From: Streptomyces echinoruber
GTDB taxonomy: Bacteria; Actinomycetota; Actinomycetes; Streptomycetales; Streptomycetaceae
DNA: 64,000 nt
Direction: 5' to 3'
NCBI RefSeq assembly: GCF_014651135.1
Contig: NZ_BMWH01000001.1
Span: forward strand, 245,181 to 309,180
A model generated the notes under the pieces. It was not told the origin of the DNA. It saw nothing but the letters and a program-made list of their open reading frames with translations, and made no database searches. Shown piece by piece: positions 8,188 through 18,842 of the stretch. Positions within the stretch are counted from its first letter, which is position 1. Each line of letters starts with the position of its first letter. Position numbers and translations under genes: made by a program.

Positions 8188-9837
8188 TCACTTCCTGAGA
8201 TCGCGGTAGGCGGCCACCAGCGCGGCCGTGGACGGGTCGAGACCGGGCACCTCGGCGCCCTCGGTCAGCGCGGGTTCCACACGCTGGGCGAGCACCTTCC
8301 CCAGCTCCACGCCCCACTGGTCGAAGGAGTCGATGTTCCAGATCGCGCCCTGCACGAACACCTTGTGCTCGTACAGCGCGACGAGCTGGCCCAGCACCGA
8401 CGGGGTCAGCTCGGTCGCCAGGATCGTCGTGGTGGGGTGGTTGCCGCGGAAGGTGCGGTGCGGCACCTGCTCTTCCGGGACGCCCTCGGCGCGTACCTCC
8501 TCGGCGGTCTTGCCGAAGGCGAGCGCCTGGCCCTGGGCGAACAGGTTCGCCATCAGCAGGTCGTGCTGCGCCTTGAGCTCGTCGTCCAGTTCGCCGACCG
8601 GGTTGACGAACCCGATCAGATCGGCCGGGATCAGCTTGGTGCCCTGGTGGATCAACTGGTAGTACGCGTGCTGCCCGTTGGTGCCCGGCGTGCCCCACAC
8701 CACCGGCCCGGTCTGCCACTGCACCGGCTCCCCGTCGCGCTGCACCGACTTGCCGTTGGACTCCATGTCCAACTGCTGCAGGTACGCGGTGAACTTCGAC
8801 AGGTAGTGCGAGTACGGCAGCACCGCGTGCGTCTGGGCCCCGAGGAAGTTGCCGTACCAGATCCCCAACAGGCCGAGGATCAGCGGGGCGTTGGCCTCCG
8901 ACGCCGCATTGCGGAAGTGCTCGTCGACGATGCGGAAGCCGTCCAGCATCTCCCGGAACCGGTCCGGGCCGATGGCGATCATCAGCGACAGGCCGATCGC
9001 GGAGTCGTAGGAGTAGCGGCCGCCGACCCAGTCCCAGAACTCGAACATGTGGGCCGGGTCGATGCCGAACCCGGCGACCTTCTCGGCGTTGGTCGACAGG
9101 GCGACGAAGTGCCGCGCCACCGCCTCCTGCCCGGCCCCCAGCCCGGACAGCAGCCAGTTCCTGGCCGACGTGGCGTTGGTGACCGTCTCGATGGTGGTGA
9201 ACGTCTTGGAGGCGACGATGAACAGCGTCTCCGCCGGGTCCAGGTCGCGCACCGCCTCGTGCAGGTCGGAGCCGTCCACGTTGGAGACGAACCGCACCGT
9301 CAGCGACCGGTCGGTGAACGGCCGCAGCGCCTCGTAGGCCATCGCCGGGCCGAGATCGGAGCCGCCGATGCCGATGTTGACGACGTTGCGGATGCGGCGG
9401 CCGGTGTGGCCGGTCCACGCACCGGAGCGGACCCGTTCGGCGAAGTCGCTCATCCGGTCCAGCACGGCGTGCACCTTGGGCACCACGTTCTCGCCGTCGA
9501 CCTCGATCACCGCGTCCCGCGCGGCGCGCAGCGCCACGTGCAGCACCGCCCGGTTCTCGGTGACGTTGATCTTCTCGCCGCGGAACATGGCGTCCCGCAG
9601 GCCGAACACGTCGGTGGCGGCGGCCAGGTCGCGCAGCAGCCGCAGCGTCTCGTCGGTGACGAGGTGCTTGGAGTAGTCGACGTACAGGTCGCCGACCTGG
9701 AGCGTGTACCCGGTGCCGCGTCCGGGGTCGGCGGCGAACAGCTCGCGCAGCCGCACCTCGCCGAGCTCCTCGCGGTGCTTGGCCAGGGCGGTCCACTCGG
9801 GCATCTGGTTGAGCCTGGCACGGCCCTCAGCGTTCAT
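8188..9837 (-). CDS. pgi: Glucose-6-phosphate isomerase
   Basis: Interconverts glucose 6-phosphate and fructose 6-phosphate. The protein has 549 residues, normal for the long bacterial form. Visible family regions are [13 protein letters not shown] (sugar phosphate site), [17 protein letters not shown] (signature), GNHPTTTI and the C-terminal [16 protein letters not shown]. The frame is open 23 codons further upstream, but the ATG at 9837 has GGAG nearby and gives the usual N-terminus. It heads the pgi-gnd-phosphatase unit. Confidence 0.95.
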   Translation of the reverse strand: MNAEGRARLNQMPEWTALAKHREELGEVRLRELFAADPGRGTGYTLQVGDLYVDYSKHLVTDETLRLLRDLAAATDVFGLRDAMFRGEKINVTENRAVLHVALRAARDAVIEVDGENVVPKVHAVLDRMSDFAERVRSGAWTGHTGRRIRNVVNIGIGGSDLGPAMAYEALRPFTDRSLTVRFVSNVDGSDLHEAVRDLDPAETLFIVASKTFTTIETVTNATSARNWLLSGLGAGQEAVARHFVALSTNAEKVAGFGIDPAHMFEFWDWVGGRYSYDSAIGLSLMIAIGPDRFREMLDGFRIVDEHFRNAASEANAPLILGLLGIWYGNFLGAQTHAVLPYSHYLSKFTAYLQQLDMESNGKSVQRDGEPVQWQTGPVVWGTPGTNGQHAYYQLIHQGTKLIPADLIGFVNPVGELDDELKAQHDLLMANLFAQGQALAFGKTAEEVRAEGVPEEQVPHRTFRGNHPTTTILATELTPSVLGQLVALYEHKVFVQGAIWNIDSFDQWGVELGKVLAQRVEPALTEGAEVPGLDPSTAALVAAYRDLRK

Positions 9838-9915
9838 CTCGGACTCCAGCCTTCTTCCTTGCCTCAGTACACCGGATTCTGCGTTGCCTGTGTGCGCCGG
9901 TCCCAACCTAATTGA

Positions 9916-11184
9916 TCAGTCGGCGGCGGGAGCCGCCACCGTGGCGGCGTCCGGTCCGACCACAGGTACGTCCAGGCGGCGCCCGGGTATCAGCGCGGCG
10001 ACGGACAGCACGAAGAACGCGGCGGTGAGCAGGGCGGGACCGCCCGGCCCCCAGGCGGTGGCGGCGGCCCCGCCGAGCAGCGCGCCGAGGGGAGCCCCGG
10101 CGACGGCGAGGGTGCGGTAGGCCGAACTGACACGGCCGAGCAGGCCGGCGGGGCTGCGCTGCTGGATCAGCGTGGTGGTGCTGACGTTCCACACCATGCC
10201 CATCAGGCCGAACACGGCCAGTGCCGCCGTCAGCGCGGTCAGGCTGCGCACGGTGCCCATGACGACGAGCGCGGCGATCTGCACCGTCCCGGCGAGCAGC
10301 ACCGCCCGCATCCGGCCCAGGCGGCCGGCGATCCACCCGGCCGACGGGCCGCCGGCCAGGCTGCCCAGCGTGTAGGCGACGGTGGCGGCCGCGTACCCGG
10401 TGCTGCCCGCGTGCAGCCCGTCGGTGACGAGGACGACGAGGGTGGCGACGAGGGCACCCATGCCGACGTTGCACAGCGCGGTGGCGGTGCACAGGGCGCG
10501 CAGGAGGCGGTCACGGCCGAGGGTGCGCAGCCCGTCGGCGATCTCCCGGCGCAGGGTGCTGCCCGCGGGCCTGGGCGCGCGCTCGGGCTGCCGGAGCCGC
10601 AGGGAGGCCACCAGCGCGGCGGCACCGAGGAAGGTGGCCGCGTCGGCGGCGAAGGGCGCGGCGGCGCCCGCGGTGAGCAGCAGCGGCAGGACCGGGCCGC
10701 CGAGCAGCCCGGAGGCGAGACGCTGACCGGTCAGGAGACGGGCGTTGGCGGCGCCGAGGGCCCCGGGGCCGACGAGCGCGGGCAGCAGGGCCGTCGCGGC
10801 GTTGTCGAAGAGGGTCTGCAGCATGGTGAGCGTGAAGGCCAGCGCCAGCAGCAGGCCGATCGAGGCGTGCCCGAAGGCGACCGCCACGGCGAAGCAGGCG
10901 AGCAGGGCCCCGCGCACCGCGTCCACGGCCCACAGGGCACGCCGCTGGTCCACGCGGTCGGCCAGCGCCCCGCCGAGCAGCCCGAACAGGATCCAGGGCA
11001 GGTAGCCGCAGGCGGTGACGGAGGCGATGAGGAAGGGCCGGTCGGTGAGCGAGGCGGCCAGCAGGGGCAGCGCGGAGGTGCGCAGGCCGTCCCCGAAGGC
11101 GGAGAGCACGGCGGCGCTCCACAGCCGCCCGAAACCTCCGCACCACCCGGGCCCACGCCCGTCCCCCGTCTCCCCCGTCACCAC
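9916..11184 (-). CDS. MFS transporter, EntS-like exporter (possible DNA-damage regulon member)
   Basis: This 422-residue integral membrane protein has about 12 hydrophobic segments in the EntS/MefA-type exporter arrangement. The loop GALADRVDQRRALWAVDAVRG after the second segment is the conserved MFS motif. The second half begins near ALCTATALCNVGMGAL, and RLGRMRAVLLAG echoes the loop motif. The substrate is unknown. A GTG start with GGGGGAG upstream is used. A PafBC-type damage promoter (TTGTCAGTG, 8 nt, TACGGT) lies 32-54 bp upstream, the same element as at uvrA and uvrB. This suggests export of a DNA-damaging compound, which is inference. Confidence 0.88.
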   Translation of the reverse strand: MVTGETGDGRGPGWCGGFGRLWSAAVLSAFGDGLRTSALPLLAASLTDRPFLIASVTACGYLPWILFGLLGGALADRVDQRRALWAVDAVRGALLACFAVAVAFGHASIGLLLALAFTLTMLQTLFDNAATALLPALVGPGALGAANARLLTGQRLASGLLGGPVLPLLLTAGAAAPFAADAATFLGAAALVASLRLRQPERAPRPAGSTLRREIADGLRTLGRDRLLRALCTATALCNVGMGALVATLVVLVTDGLHAGSTGYAAATVAYTLGSLAGGPSAGWIAGRLGRMRAVLLAGTVQIAALVVMGTVRSLTALTAALAVFGLMGMVWNVSTTTLIQQRSPAGLLGRVSSAYRTLAVAGAPLGALLGGAAATAWGPGGPALLTAAFFVLSVAALIPGRRLDVPVVGPDAATVAAPAAD

Positions 11185-11215
11185 GACTCCCCCTCACGGT
11201 CGGCTCATGCACACA

Positions 11216-11238
11216 ACCGTAGAGGGCACCACTGACAA
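11216..11238 (-). promoter_or_regulatory. PafBC/RecA-NDp-type promoter of the MFS gene
   Basis: On the minus strand this reads TTGTCAGTG (11238-11230), 8 nt, TACGGT (11221-11216). It is a perfect match to the motif TTGTCRGTG-N8-TAnnnT that drives LexA-independent DNA-damage induction in mycobacteria. Confidence 0.75.
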
Positions 11239-11394
11239 TCGGTCCGCACACGGGACCGCGGGGGTGGGAGGCGCCGCGCGGGCGGAGGGGGTGCCGCCGT
11301 GCACGGCGGCGGGGACGCGGCCCTGTACAGGCGGGGACGCGGCCCTGTACAGCAGAAGGTCCGGCGGGACACGATGCCCGCCGGACCTCGACTC

Positions 11395-11730
11395 CTAGAT
11401 CTCGCCCCGGAGTTTGGCCAGCGCCTCGGCGAGGATCGCCTCGCCGTCCGCGTCGCTGCGCCGCTCCCGCACGTACGCCAGGTGCGTCTTGTAGGGCTCG
11501 GTGCGCGGCGGGGCCGGCGGGTTGTCACGGTCCCGTCCGGCCGGGAAGCCGCAGCGCGGGCAGTCCCAGGTGTCGGGCACCTGCGCGTCGCTGGCGAAGC
11601 TCGGCTGCGTCTCATGCCCGTTGGCGCACCAGAAGGAGACGCGCAGCCGCGGCGCGGACTCGCCGCGCTCGGCCTCGCCCATCGGCCCCGCCCCGACCCG
11701 GCTGCCCCGGATCGCGTTGCCACTTGCCAC
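11395..11730 (-). CDS. RbpA-family RNA polymerase-binding protein (paralogue)
   Basis: This 111-residue protein has the RbpA core: an N-terminal tail (ASGNAIRGSRV), a zinc-binding beta domain (FWCANGHE ... DTWDCPRCG) and a C-terminal sigma-interacting helix (THLAYVRERRSDADGEAILAEALAKLR). RbpA stabilises initiation complexes of the principal sigma factor in actinobacteria. It differs clearly from the RbpA I remember of S. coelicolor, so I read it as the second, less-studied paralogue. The GTG start at 11730 follows GGGAG. It is downstream of secG, with a 209-bp gap that likely holds its own promoter. Confidence 0.85.
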   Translation of the reverse strand: MASGNAIRGSRVGAGPMGEAERGESAPRLRVSFWCANGHETQPSFASDAQVPDTWDCPRCGFPAGRDRDNPPAPPRTEPYKTHLAYVRERRSDADGEAILAEALAKLRGEI

Positions 11731-11939
11731 GGTCGTAACTCCCTGCGTGATGGTGCCGCGAAGCGAGTCGGCGTTCCGCTTCGCCGCGAGCGCCTCAGTC
11801 TACGTAAGGCCCAACGCGCGTCCAGTGGTGGGAGTTACAAGCCCCCGCACCCAGACGCAAGCCCCATGATAGGCCGCGCACAGGGGCGCGTACCGGCACA
11901 TGGGGCCTTGGGTGCGGAATGCGCGGTACCCGTACCGCG

Positions 11940-12176
11940 TCAGCTGTTCACCTTCGTCAGGATGCCGAGCACCACAATGCAGGCGAACCACAGCAGACCG
12001 ACCACCACGGTGATCCGGTCGAGGTTGCGCTCGGCGACCGAGGAGCCGCCGACGGACGACTGCACACCGCCACCGAACATGTCGGAGAGGCCGCCGCCCT
12101 TTCCCTTGTGCATCAGCACCAGCAGCATCAGCAGCAGGCTGAAGACGATCAGGGCGATGGAGAACCCCAGAACCAC
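11940..12176 (-). CDS. secG: Preprotein translocase subunit SecG
   Basis: This small 78-residue inner-membrane subunit of the SecYEG channel has two transmembrane helices, about residues 2-22 (LGFSIALIVFSLLLMLLVLM) and 55-74. The conserved cytosolic loop HKGKGGGLSDMFGGG lies between them. The GTG at 12176 gives the family-length protein; the frame is open for 23 more upstream codons that do not fit. AGGAAG lies 12-14 nt upstream. It follows tpiA by 135 bp on the same strand, an arrangement standard in Streptomyces. A short perfect inverted repeat (GCGGTAC/GTACCGC) lies just after the stop. Confidence 0.93.
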   Translation of the reverse strand: MVLGFSIALIVFSLLLMLLVLMHKGKGGGLSDMFGGGVQSSVGGSSVAERNLDRITVVVGLLWFACIVVLGILTKVNS

Positions 12177-12311
12177 GGCTGGACCAACTTCCTCGGATGC
12201 GGACGGACGACGGGGGCACGGTGGAATGCCACCATGCCCCCGCAAGCGTACGACGGATCGCCGCTACGGCCTACTCGGCTCCCGTCGATTCGCCTTCGGC
12301 GCGCCCACCGC

Positions 12312-13088
12312 TCACTGCTCGCGGTAGCGCACGATCCTGACGAACTCGTCGGCGTCCAGGGAGGCGCCGCCGACCAGGGCGCCGTCGATGTCGGCCTGCG
12401 CCATGATCTCGGCGACGTTGCCGGACTTGACGGAGCCGCCGTACTGGACGCGGACCTTGTCGGCCACCTCCTGGGAGTACAGCTCGGCGACCTTGCCGCG
12501 GATGGCGGCGCAGACCTCCTGGGCGTCCCCGGCGCCGCAGACCTTGCCGGTGCCGATGGCCCACACGGGCTCGTAGGCGATCACGATCGTCGCGGCCTGC
12601 TCGGCCGGCACGTCCTTCAGAGCGCCCTCGACCTGGGCGAGGGTGTGCGGGACGGCGTTGCCCGCCTCGCGGACCTCCAGTTCCTCGCCGACGCACAGGA
12701 TCGGGGTCAGGCCGTGCTTGAAGGCGGCCTTGACCTTGGCGTTGACCAGTTCGTCGGTCTCGCCGTGGTACTGGCGCCGCTCGGAGTGGCCGACGACCAC
12801 GTAGGTGCACTTGAGCTTGGCCAGCATCGAACCGGAGACCTCGCCGGTGTAGGCGCCGGAGTCGTGCGCCGAGATGTCCTGGGCGCCGTACACGATCCTG
12901 AGCTTGTCGCCCTCGACCAGGTTCTGCACCGAGCGCAGGTCGGTGAAGGGCGGCAGGACGGCGACCTCGACGGCCTCGTAGTCCTTGTCGGCGAGGGCGA
13001 AGGCGAGCTTCTGGACGTGGGCGATGGCCTCGAGGTGGTTGAGGTTCATCTTCCAGTTACCCGCCATCAGCGGCTTGCGCGTGCTCAT
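12312..13088 (-). CDS. tpiA: Triosephosphate isomerase
   Basis: Interconverts dihydroxyacetone phosphate and glyceraldehyde 3-phosphate. The 258-residue TIM barrel shows the N-terminal GNWKMN (substrate Lys), VVGHSERR (catalytic His), [14 protein letters not shown] (catalytic Glu on the signature strand) and the phosphate loop YGGSVKSGN. It starts 6 bp after the pgk stop and belongs to the gap-pgk-tpiA glycolytic set. Confidence 0.96.
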   Translation of the reverse strand: MSTRKPLMAGNWKMNLNHLEAIAHVQKLAFALADKDYEAVEVAVLPPFTDLRSVQNLVEGDKLRIVYGAQDISAHDSGAYTGEVSGSMLAKLKCTYVVVGHSERRQYHGETDELVNAKVKAAFKHGLTPILCVGEELEVREAGNAVPHTLAQVEGALKDVPAEQAATIVIAYEPVWAIGTGKVCGAGDAQEVCAAIRGKVAELYSQEVADKVRVQYGGSVKSGNVAEIMAQADIDGALVGGASLDADEFVRIVRYREQ

Positions 13089-13094
13089 GCTGGG

Positions 13095-14306
13095 TCAGTC
13101 CTCCAGTGCGGCGAGGCCGGGGAGCGTCTTGCCCTCGAGGTATTCGAGGGAGGCGCCGCCGCCGGTCGAGATGTGGCCGAATGCGTTCTCGTCGAAGCCG
13201 AGCGTGCGCACGGCTGCCGCCGAGTCACCGCCGCCGACGACGGTGAAGGCGTTGCTGTCGATGAGCGCCTGGGCGACGGCCCGGGTGCCCTCGGCGTAGT
13301 CGGGGTGCTCGAAGACGCCCATGGGGCCGTTCCAGAACACCGTCTCGGCGTCGGCGATCTTCGACGCGTACAGCTCGCGCGTCTTCGGACCGATGTCGAG
13401 GCCCTCCTGGTCGGCGGGGATGGCGTCGGCGTCGACGACCGTCGGGTGGGTCGGCGCCTTCGCCTTCAGGTCCGGGAACTTTGGCGAGACCACCGCGTCG
13501 ACGGGCAGGACCAGCTCGACGCCCTGCTTCTCGGCGCGCTCCAGGTACTCGGTGACGGCCGGGATCTGGTCCTCCTGCAGCAGGGACCTGCCGACCTCGT
13601 AGCCCTTGGCCTTGAGGAAGGTGTACGCCATGCCGCCGCCGATGAGGAGCCGGTCGGCCTTGCCGAGCAACTGGTCGATGACGGCGAGCTTGTCGGAGAC
13701 CTTGGCGCCGCCGAGAACGACCACGTACGGCCGCTTGACGTCCTCGGTGAGCTTCTTCAGGACGCCGACCTCGGTGGCGATGAGGTATCCGGCGTAGTGC
13801 GGCAGGCGGGCCGGGAGGTCGTGGACGGAGGCGTGCTTGCGGTGCACGGCGCCGAAGCCGTCCGAGACGTAGACGTCGGCGAGGGCGGCGAGCCGGTCGG
13901 CGAAGGCGCCGCGCTCGGCGTCGTCCTTGGCGGTCTCGCCGGCGTTGAAGCGCAGGTTCTCGATGACGGCGACCTGTCCGTCGGCCAGCCCGTCCACCGT
14001 GGACCTGGCGGAATCGCCGACGGTGTCGGTGGCGAAGGCGACCTCGGTGCCCAGGAGCTCGCCGAGGCGCACGGCGGCGGGCTTCAGGGAGAACGCCGGG
14101 TCCGGGGCGCCCTTGGGGCGGCCCAGGTGGGAGGCGACGACGACCCTGGCGCCGGCGTCGGCGAGGGCCTTGACGGTGGGCAGGACGGCGCGGATGCGGC
14201 CGTCGTCGGTGATGGTGGTGCCGTCCAGCGGCACGTTGAGGTCGGCGCGTACAAAGACGCGCTTGCCGGTCACGCCGGCGGAGAGGAGTTCGTCGATCGT
14301 CTTCAT
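13095..14306 (-). CDS. pgk: Phosphoglycerate kinase
   Basis: Transfers phosphate from 1,3-bisphosphoglycerate to ADP in glycolysis. The 403-residue monomer shows the N-terminal signature RVFVRADLNVPLDG, the substrate region VVVASHLGRPKG, the hinge VVLGGAKVSDKL and the nucleotide-binding C-terminus VVGGGDSAAAV and HISTGGGASLEYLEG. AGGAG lies 7 nt before the ATG. It follows gap after 144 bp that hold a hairpin, and overlaps nothing. Confidence 0.96.
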   Translation of the reverse strand: MKTIDELLSAGVTGKRVFVRADLNVPLDGTTITDDGRIRAVLPTVKALADAGARVVVASHLGRPKGAPDPAFSLKPAAVRLGELLGTEVAFATDTVGDSARSTVDGLADGQVAVIENLRFNAGETAKDDAERGAFADRLAALADVYVSDGFGAVHRKHASVHDLPARLPHYAGYLIATEVGVLKKLTEDVKRPYVVVLGGAKVSDKLAVIDQLLGKADRLLIGGGMAYTFLKAKGYEVGRSLLQEDQIPAVTEYLERAEKQGVELVLPVDAVVSPKFPDLKAKAPTHPTVVDADAIPADQEGLDIGPKTRELYASKIADAETVFWNGPMGVFEHPDYAEGTRAVAQALIDSNAFTVVGGGDSAAAVRTLGFDENAFGHISTGGGASLEYLEGKTLPGLAALED

Positions 14307-14378
14307 GAGGGGACTCCTGAGAGGGCTCGTGATCGCTTCAGGGGCGGCCCCCGGGGGCCGGTCGATCTGTACGTGAGT

Positions 14379-14420
14379 CAGGGCTCGGGCAGTGCGCGTC
14401 CGCGCGCCGCCCGAGCCCTG
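14379..14420 (-). terminator. Hairpin between gap and pgk
   Basis: Perfect 12-bp inverted repeat (CAGGGCTCGGGC) with an 18-nt loop, 30 bp after the gap stop. A second, 14-bp perfect palindrome (GGCCCCCGGGGGCC) lies at 14346-14359. Either could attenuate read-through from gap into pgk-tpiA, or stabilise the gap mRNA. Confidence 0.65.
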
Positions 14421-14450
14421 CTGTTCACCTCTGGGTTCCTGATCCGCCGA

Positions 14451-15723
<1,273 letters not shown>

Positions 15724-15815
15724 CCGAGGGCGGTGGGCCTCATCCGCCGAGGGCGGTGGGCCTCATCCGTCGAGGACGATGGGTCTCATCCGTCGAGGAC
15801 GATGGGTCTCATCCG
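15724..15815 (-). repeat. 23-bp tandem repeat running into the 3' end of the carboxypeptidase gene
   Basis: Units start at 15724, 15747, 15770 and 15793, with a partial copy from 15816 inside the gene. The first two units are identical, and so are the third and fourth. Read on the minus strand each unit contains CGGATGAG, the gene's own Gly-stop junction, so the stop codon has been duplicated several times downstream. Confidence 0.85.
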
Positions 15816-18800
15816 CCGAGGGCGGTGAGCGCCTTGCGCACCAGCGCCGTGCGGTCGGCCGCCGCCGGCACCTGTTCCAGGCCGAAACCGAGCAGCACGG
15901 TGCGGTCGGTGGTGACGGCTCCGTAGGTCTGGAAGAGCGCCCCGGTGCGCGTCCAGTCCTTGCGCACGGCCGGACTTCCCGCGGGCGGTCCGGGCACCGT
16001 CCAGGGGCCGAGGGACGTCTCGAAGCCCTCGGTCTCCCGCGCGGTGCCGCCCACCACGAGCGAGGCGTCGTCGGCCAGGACCCCGTGCCCGCCGGTGCCG
16101 GGATCGGTGACGTAGCTCAGGGACACCTCGACCCGCTGGCCGGCGTACGCGCTCAGGTCGAAGGAGACCTGCCGCCAGCCGCCGGAGGACCCGGTGAGGC
16201 TGTTCCAGGTGCCGCTGCTGCCCCGGGCGGCGCAGCCGTCGGATCCCGGGGTGAGGTAGTGCCTGAGCCACGGGTGCTCGTTGACGAGGAACCCGGCGCC
16301 GCACTCCGCCGGCACGGCCGTACCGGTGGCGCCGGCCGCCTCGGGCAGCGTCGTCCAGTCGTCGGCGCCGACGGTGTGCGCCTCGACGATCGCGTGGTCG
16401 TAGCCGGGCTCGGTGTCCCACAGCAGCCGGGTGCGCAGCGCGGGCCGCTCGGCGGCGCTCACACCGGTGAGGTCGACGGTGCGGGTGAGGCGCTTGTAGG
16501 CGTCGTCGGTGTGCACCGCGGCGGCCATGTACGACCCCGAGTACGGCCCGTACGGGCTCGCGGCCCCGGCGTAGCGGCCCGCGCCGGCACTGGCGAACCA
16601 GGGGTGGGTGGCGGCCGGCAGCTCGTCCGACGTCACGCCGTACGCCCCGGCCCCGTCCAGCGGGTTGCCGGGGGCGTCGCCCAGCGCGCCGGAGAACCCG
16701 GCGAGGGCGCCGGTGCCGGTGAGGCCGGTGGGTTCGGCGACGGACGCCCGGGAGTAGGCGCCCAGGTAGTACTGGCTGAAGTCGTCGGAGAGGTTGCCGC
16801 CGCCGAGGTCGACGCTGCCGCCGGCCAGTTCCCCGGCCTCGATCAGCCTGCCGCCCTCGTTGAGGTAGGCGCGCAGCTGCAGTTGGGTGGCGTTGCCCGG
16901 GCCGGACGCGCCGGAGTAGTGCACGACGGTCCGGAAGTGCTTCAGCACGCCCAGCGCGTCCGGAACCCCCTGCGTGGCGACGTCCCACACGACCGCCGCG
17001 CGCCCGCTCGCCCGGAGCGCGTCGAGGTACGTCCGCGCCTGCGTGGCCTTGGCGCCCTCCTCGGCGACGACGAGGGTGTCGGCCCCGGGCCGCTCGGCCA
17101 CGGCGTAGGTGAAGTGCGCGCTGGAGACGCGCCCGCCGCCGCGTGCCCGGCCGGTGAACCACACCTCGACCCGGTCCCCCGGCTTACCGCCCCTCACCTC
17201 GGCCCGGTACTCGTCGAAGTAGAGGTTGTCGTCGCCGCCGTAGGTGTCGCCGCCCTTCCAGGGCCGGAGCGCGGCGGAGTGCGTCCGCCCGCCGTTGAGG
17301 CGGTACCTGAGCTCCTTGTCCCGCACGGACCTGCGTACGACGACGGAGACCTCCTGGCCGGCGCCGCGCGCGTAGGAGGTGGTGAACGGCGCCGGAGTGA
17401 AGTCGGCGGCGGTCAGGCCCACCGACGACGAGGGCCGGTCGGGGTGGGCGGCGGTCTCGGCGACGGAGAGCGCGAACGGGACGTTCTTGGCGAACTCCCG
17501 CTGGATCAGCTTCTCGTCGTCGGGGAAGTTGAACACCGACTGGCAGTCGGACGCGTTCCAGGCGTCGTCGGGGTCGAGGTTCGAGGCGGTCTGGCAGGTC
17601 GACATCTCCGGGGTGAACATCGCCATGCCGTTGACGTTGGCGGCGTGGCCGTCCGCCTCGCCGTTGGTGGTGTACAGCTCGGAGGAGACCTGCGGGCGAT
17701 AACCGGGGATCGCGGAGCGGTCCGGGGTGCCGGCCAGCGCCCGGTAGAGCACGTCGTCCGGGGTGGGGGTGGCGACCTGCCAGCCCACGCCGTAGAGGAG
17801 GAGTTCGGCGGCGGAGTGGTAGTTGATGCCGTACGTGAAGCCGATGCGCTTCTCGAAGGCGTCCAGCGCCTTCGTCTCGGGCTCGGAGCCGGGGGCGGGG
17901 CCGCGGTAGGTCTGGGCGGCCGGGTCGGGGGACGAACCCTCGTCGTCGTAGCCCCACTTGTAGGGGAAGTTGCGGTTGAGGTCGACGCCGTCGCCGGTGG
18001 TGATGGTGCCGTCCCCGTTGACGTCCCGCAGGTTCTTGCGCCACAGGCGGGTGCCGGGGCCCTGGAACGTGTAGTCGTAGCCGTCGGGGTTGGCCGACAG
18101 CACGAACCACAGCTCGGTGGAGTCGACGATCCTCCTGATCCGCTTGTTCCCGGCGTAGTGGTCCAGGTAGTAGTGCATCAGCCGGCGGGTCGTCTCCGGC
18201 GTGATCCACTCGCGGGCGTGCTGGTTGGACAGGTACAACACGGACGGTCTGGAGCCGTCCCGGGTCTTCCGCGCGTTCCTGGTGAGTTTCAGGGCGAGGA
18301 TGTCCTGGCCCCTGACGGTCCTTCCGATGGAAACGACCTTGGTGAGGCCGGGGTGGGCCCGCGCGGTGGCGAGGATCTCCTCCTTGAGTCCGCCTTTTCC
18401 GCTGTAGGGCCGGAACACGCCCTGCGCGGCCCGCGCCACGCGCGCCTCGGCGTTCGCCGACAGGGTGTGCTCGGTGAGGTGCACGCCCCGTCGGCGCAGG
18501 CTCTCGGCCTGCCGACCGGTGAGGTAGACCTCGACGGCGGTCCTGCCGCTTCGAGGGACCTGCTCGCCGAGTTCGTGCCCGTCCTGACCGGCCTTCAGCA
18601 GGAGGGGCACCTGCTTCCGCGTCACCTCGGCGCGGTAGACCCCGACTTCCTCCGCTGTGTCCTGCGTGTCCCGCGTGTTCTGCGTGTTCTGCGTGTCGGA
18701 TCCGGCCGGGGTGGCGGACGGGGACGGGCGGGTGGTCTGCGCGGCCTGGGCCTGGGCGATGGGTGTCATGCCCGCCCCGCCGAGCAGGAGTGCGCCGGCA

Positions 18801-18829
18801 GCGAGGATCGATCTCGCTCTGTGTCTCAT
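15809..18829 (-). CDS. Secreted M14 zinc carboxypeptidase, multidomain
   Basis: This 1006-residue exported metallopeptidase has a signal peptide at about residues 1-28 (charged start, hydrophobic AAGALLLGGAG, AQA cleavage site). A low-complexity QNTQNTRDTQDT linker follows. The M14 domain covers about residues 140-450, with zinc ligands His204 and Glu207 (NQHAREW) and His338 (INYHSAAE). The catalytic glutamate is probably Glu408 (FTPEMST). A DVNGDGT loop near residue 270 may bind calcium. The long C-terminal part (about 460-1006) contains beta-rich, probably immune-inhibitor-like or jelly-roll segments; its role is not clear. It is an extracellular protease in its own transcription unit. The C-terminal LTALGG and stop lie in a 23-bp repeat. 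Confidence 0.88.
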   Translation of the reverse strand: MRHRARSILAAGALLLGGAGMTPIAQAQAAQTTRPSPSATPAGSDTQNTQNTRDTQDTAEEVGVYRAEVTRKQVPLLLKAGQDGHELGEQVPRSGRTAVEVYLTGRQAESLRRRGVHLTEHTLSANAEARVARAAQGVFRPYSGKGGLKEEILATARAHPGLTKVVSIGRTVRGQDILALKLTRNARKTRDGSRPSVLYLSNQHAREWITPETTRRLMHYYLDHYAGNKRIRRIVDSTELWFVLSANPDGYDYTFQGPGTRLWRKNLRDVNGDGTITTGDGVDLNRNFPYKWGYDDEGSSPDPAAQTYRGPAPGSEPETKALDAFEKRIGFTYGINYHSAAELLLYGVGWQVATPTPDDVLYRALAGTPDRSAIPGYRPQVSSELYTTNGEADGHAANVNGMAMFTPEMSTCQTASNLDPDDAWNASDCQSVFNFPDDEKLIQREFAKNVPFALSVAETAAHPDRPSSSVGLTAADFTPAPFTTSYARGAGQEVSVVVRRSVRDKELRYRLNGGRTHSAALRPWKGGDTYGGDDNLYFDEYRAEVRGGKPGDRVEVWFTGRARGGGRVSSAHFTYAVAERPGADTLVVAEEGAKATQARTYLDALRASGRAAVVWDVATQGVPDALGVLKHFRTVVHYSGASGPGNATQLQLRAYLNEGGRLIEAGELAGGSVDLGGGNLSDDFSQYYLGAYSRASVAEPTGLTGTGALAGFSGALGDAPGNPLDGAGAYGVTSDELPAATHPWFASAGAGRYAGAASPYGPYSGSYMAAAVHTDDAYKRLTRTVDLTGVSAAERPALRTRLLWDTEPGYDHAIVEAHTVGADDWTTLPEAAGATGTAVPAECGAGFLVNEHPWLRHYLTPGSDGCAARGSSGTWNSLTGSSGGWRQVSFDLSAYAGQRVEVSLSYVTDPGTGGHGVLADDASLVVGGTARETEGFETSLGPWTVPGPPAGSPAVRKDWTRTGALFQTYGAVTTDRTVLLGFGLEQVPAAADRTALVRKALTALGG

Positions 18830-18842
18830 GAGAACCCCCTAG

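Noticed and set aside
7108..9915. A 935-codon open frame on the plus strand across phosphatase, gnd and pgi
   Set aside because: It is antiparallel to three well-conserved genes and its protein is Arg/Val/Gly/His-rich with no family similarity, an effect of high GC.
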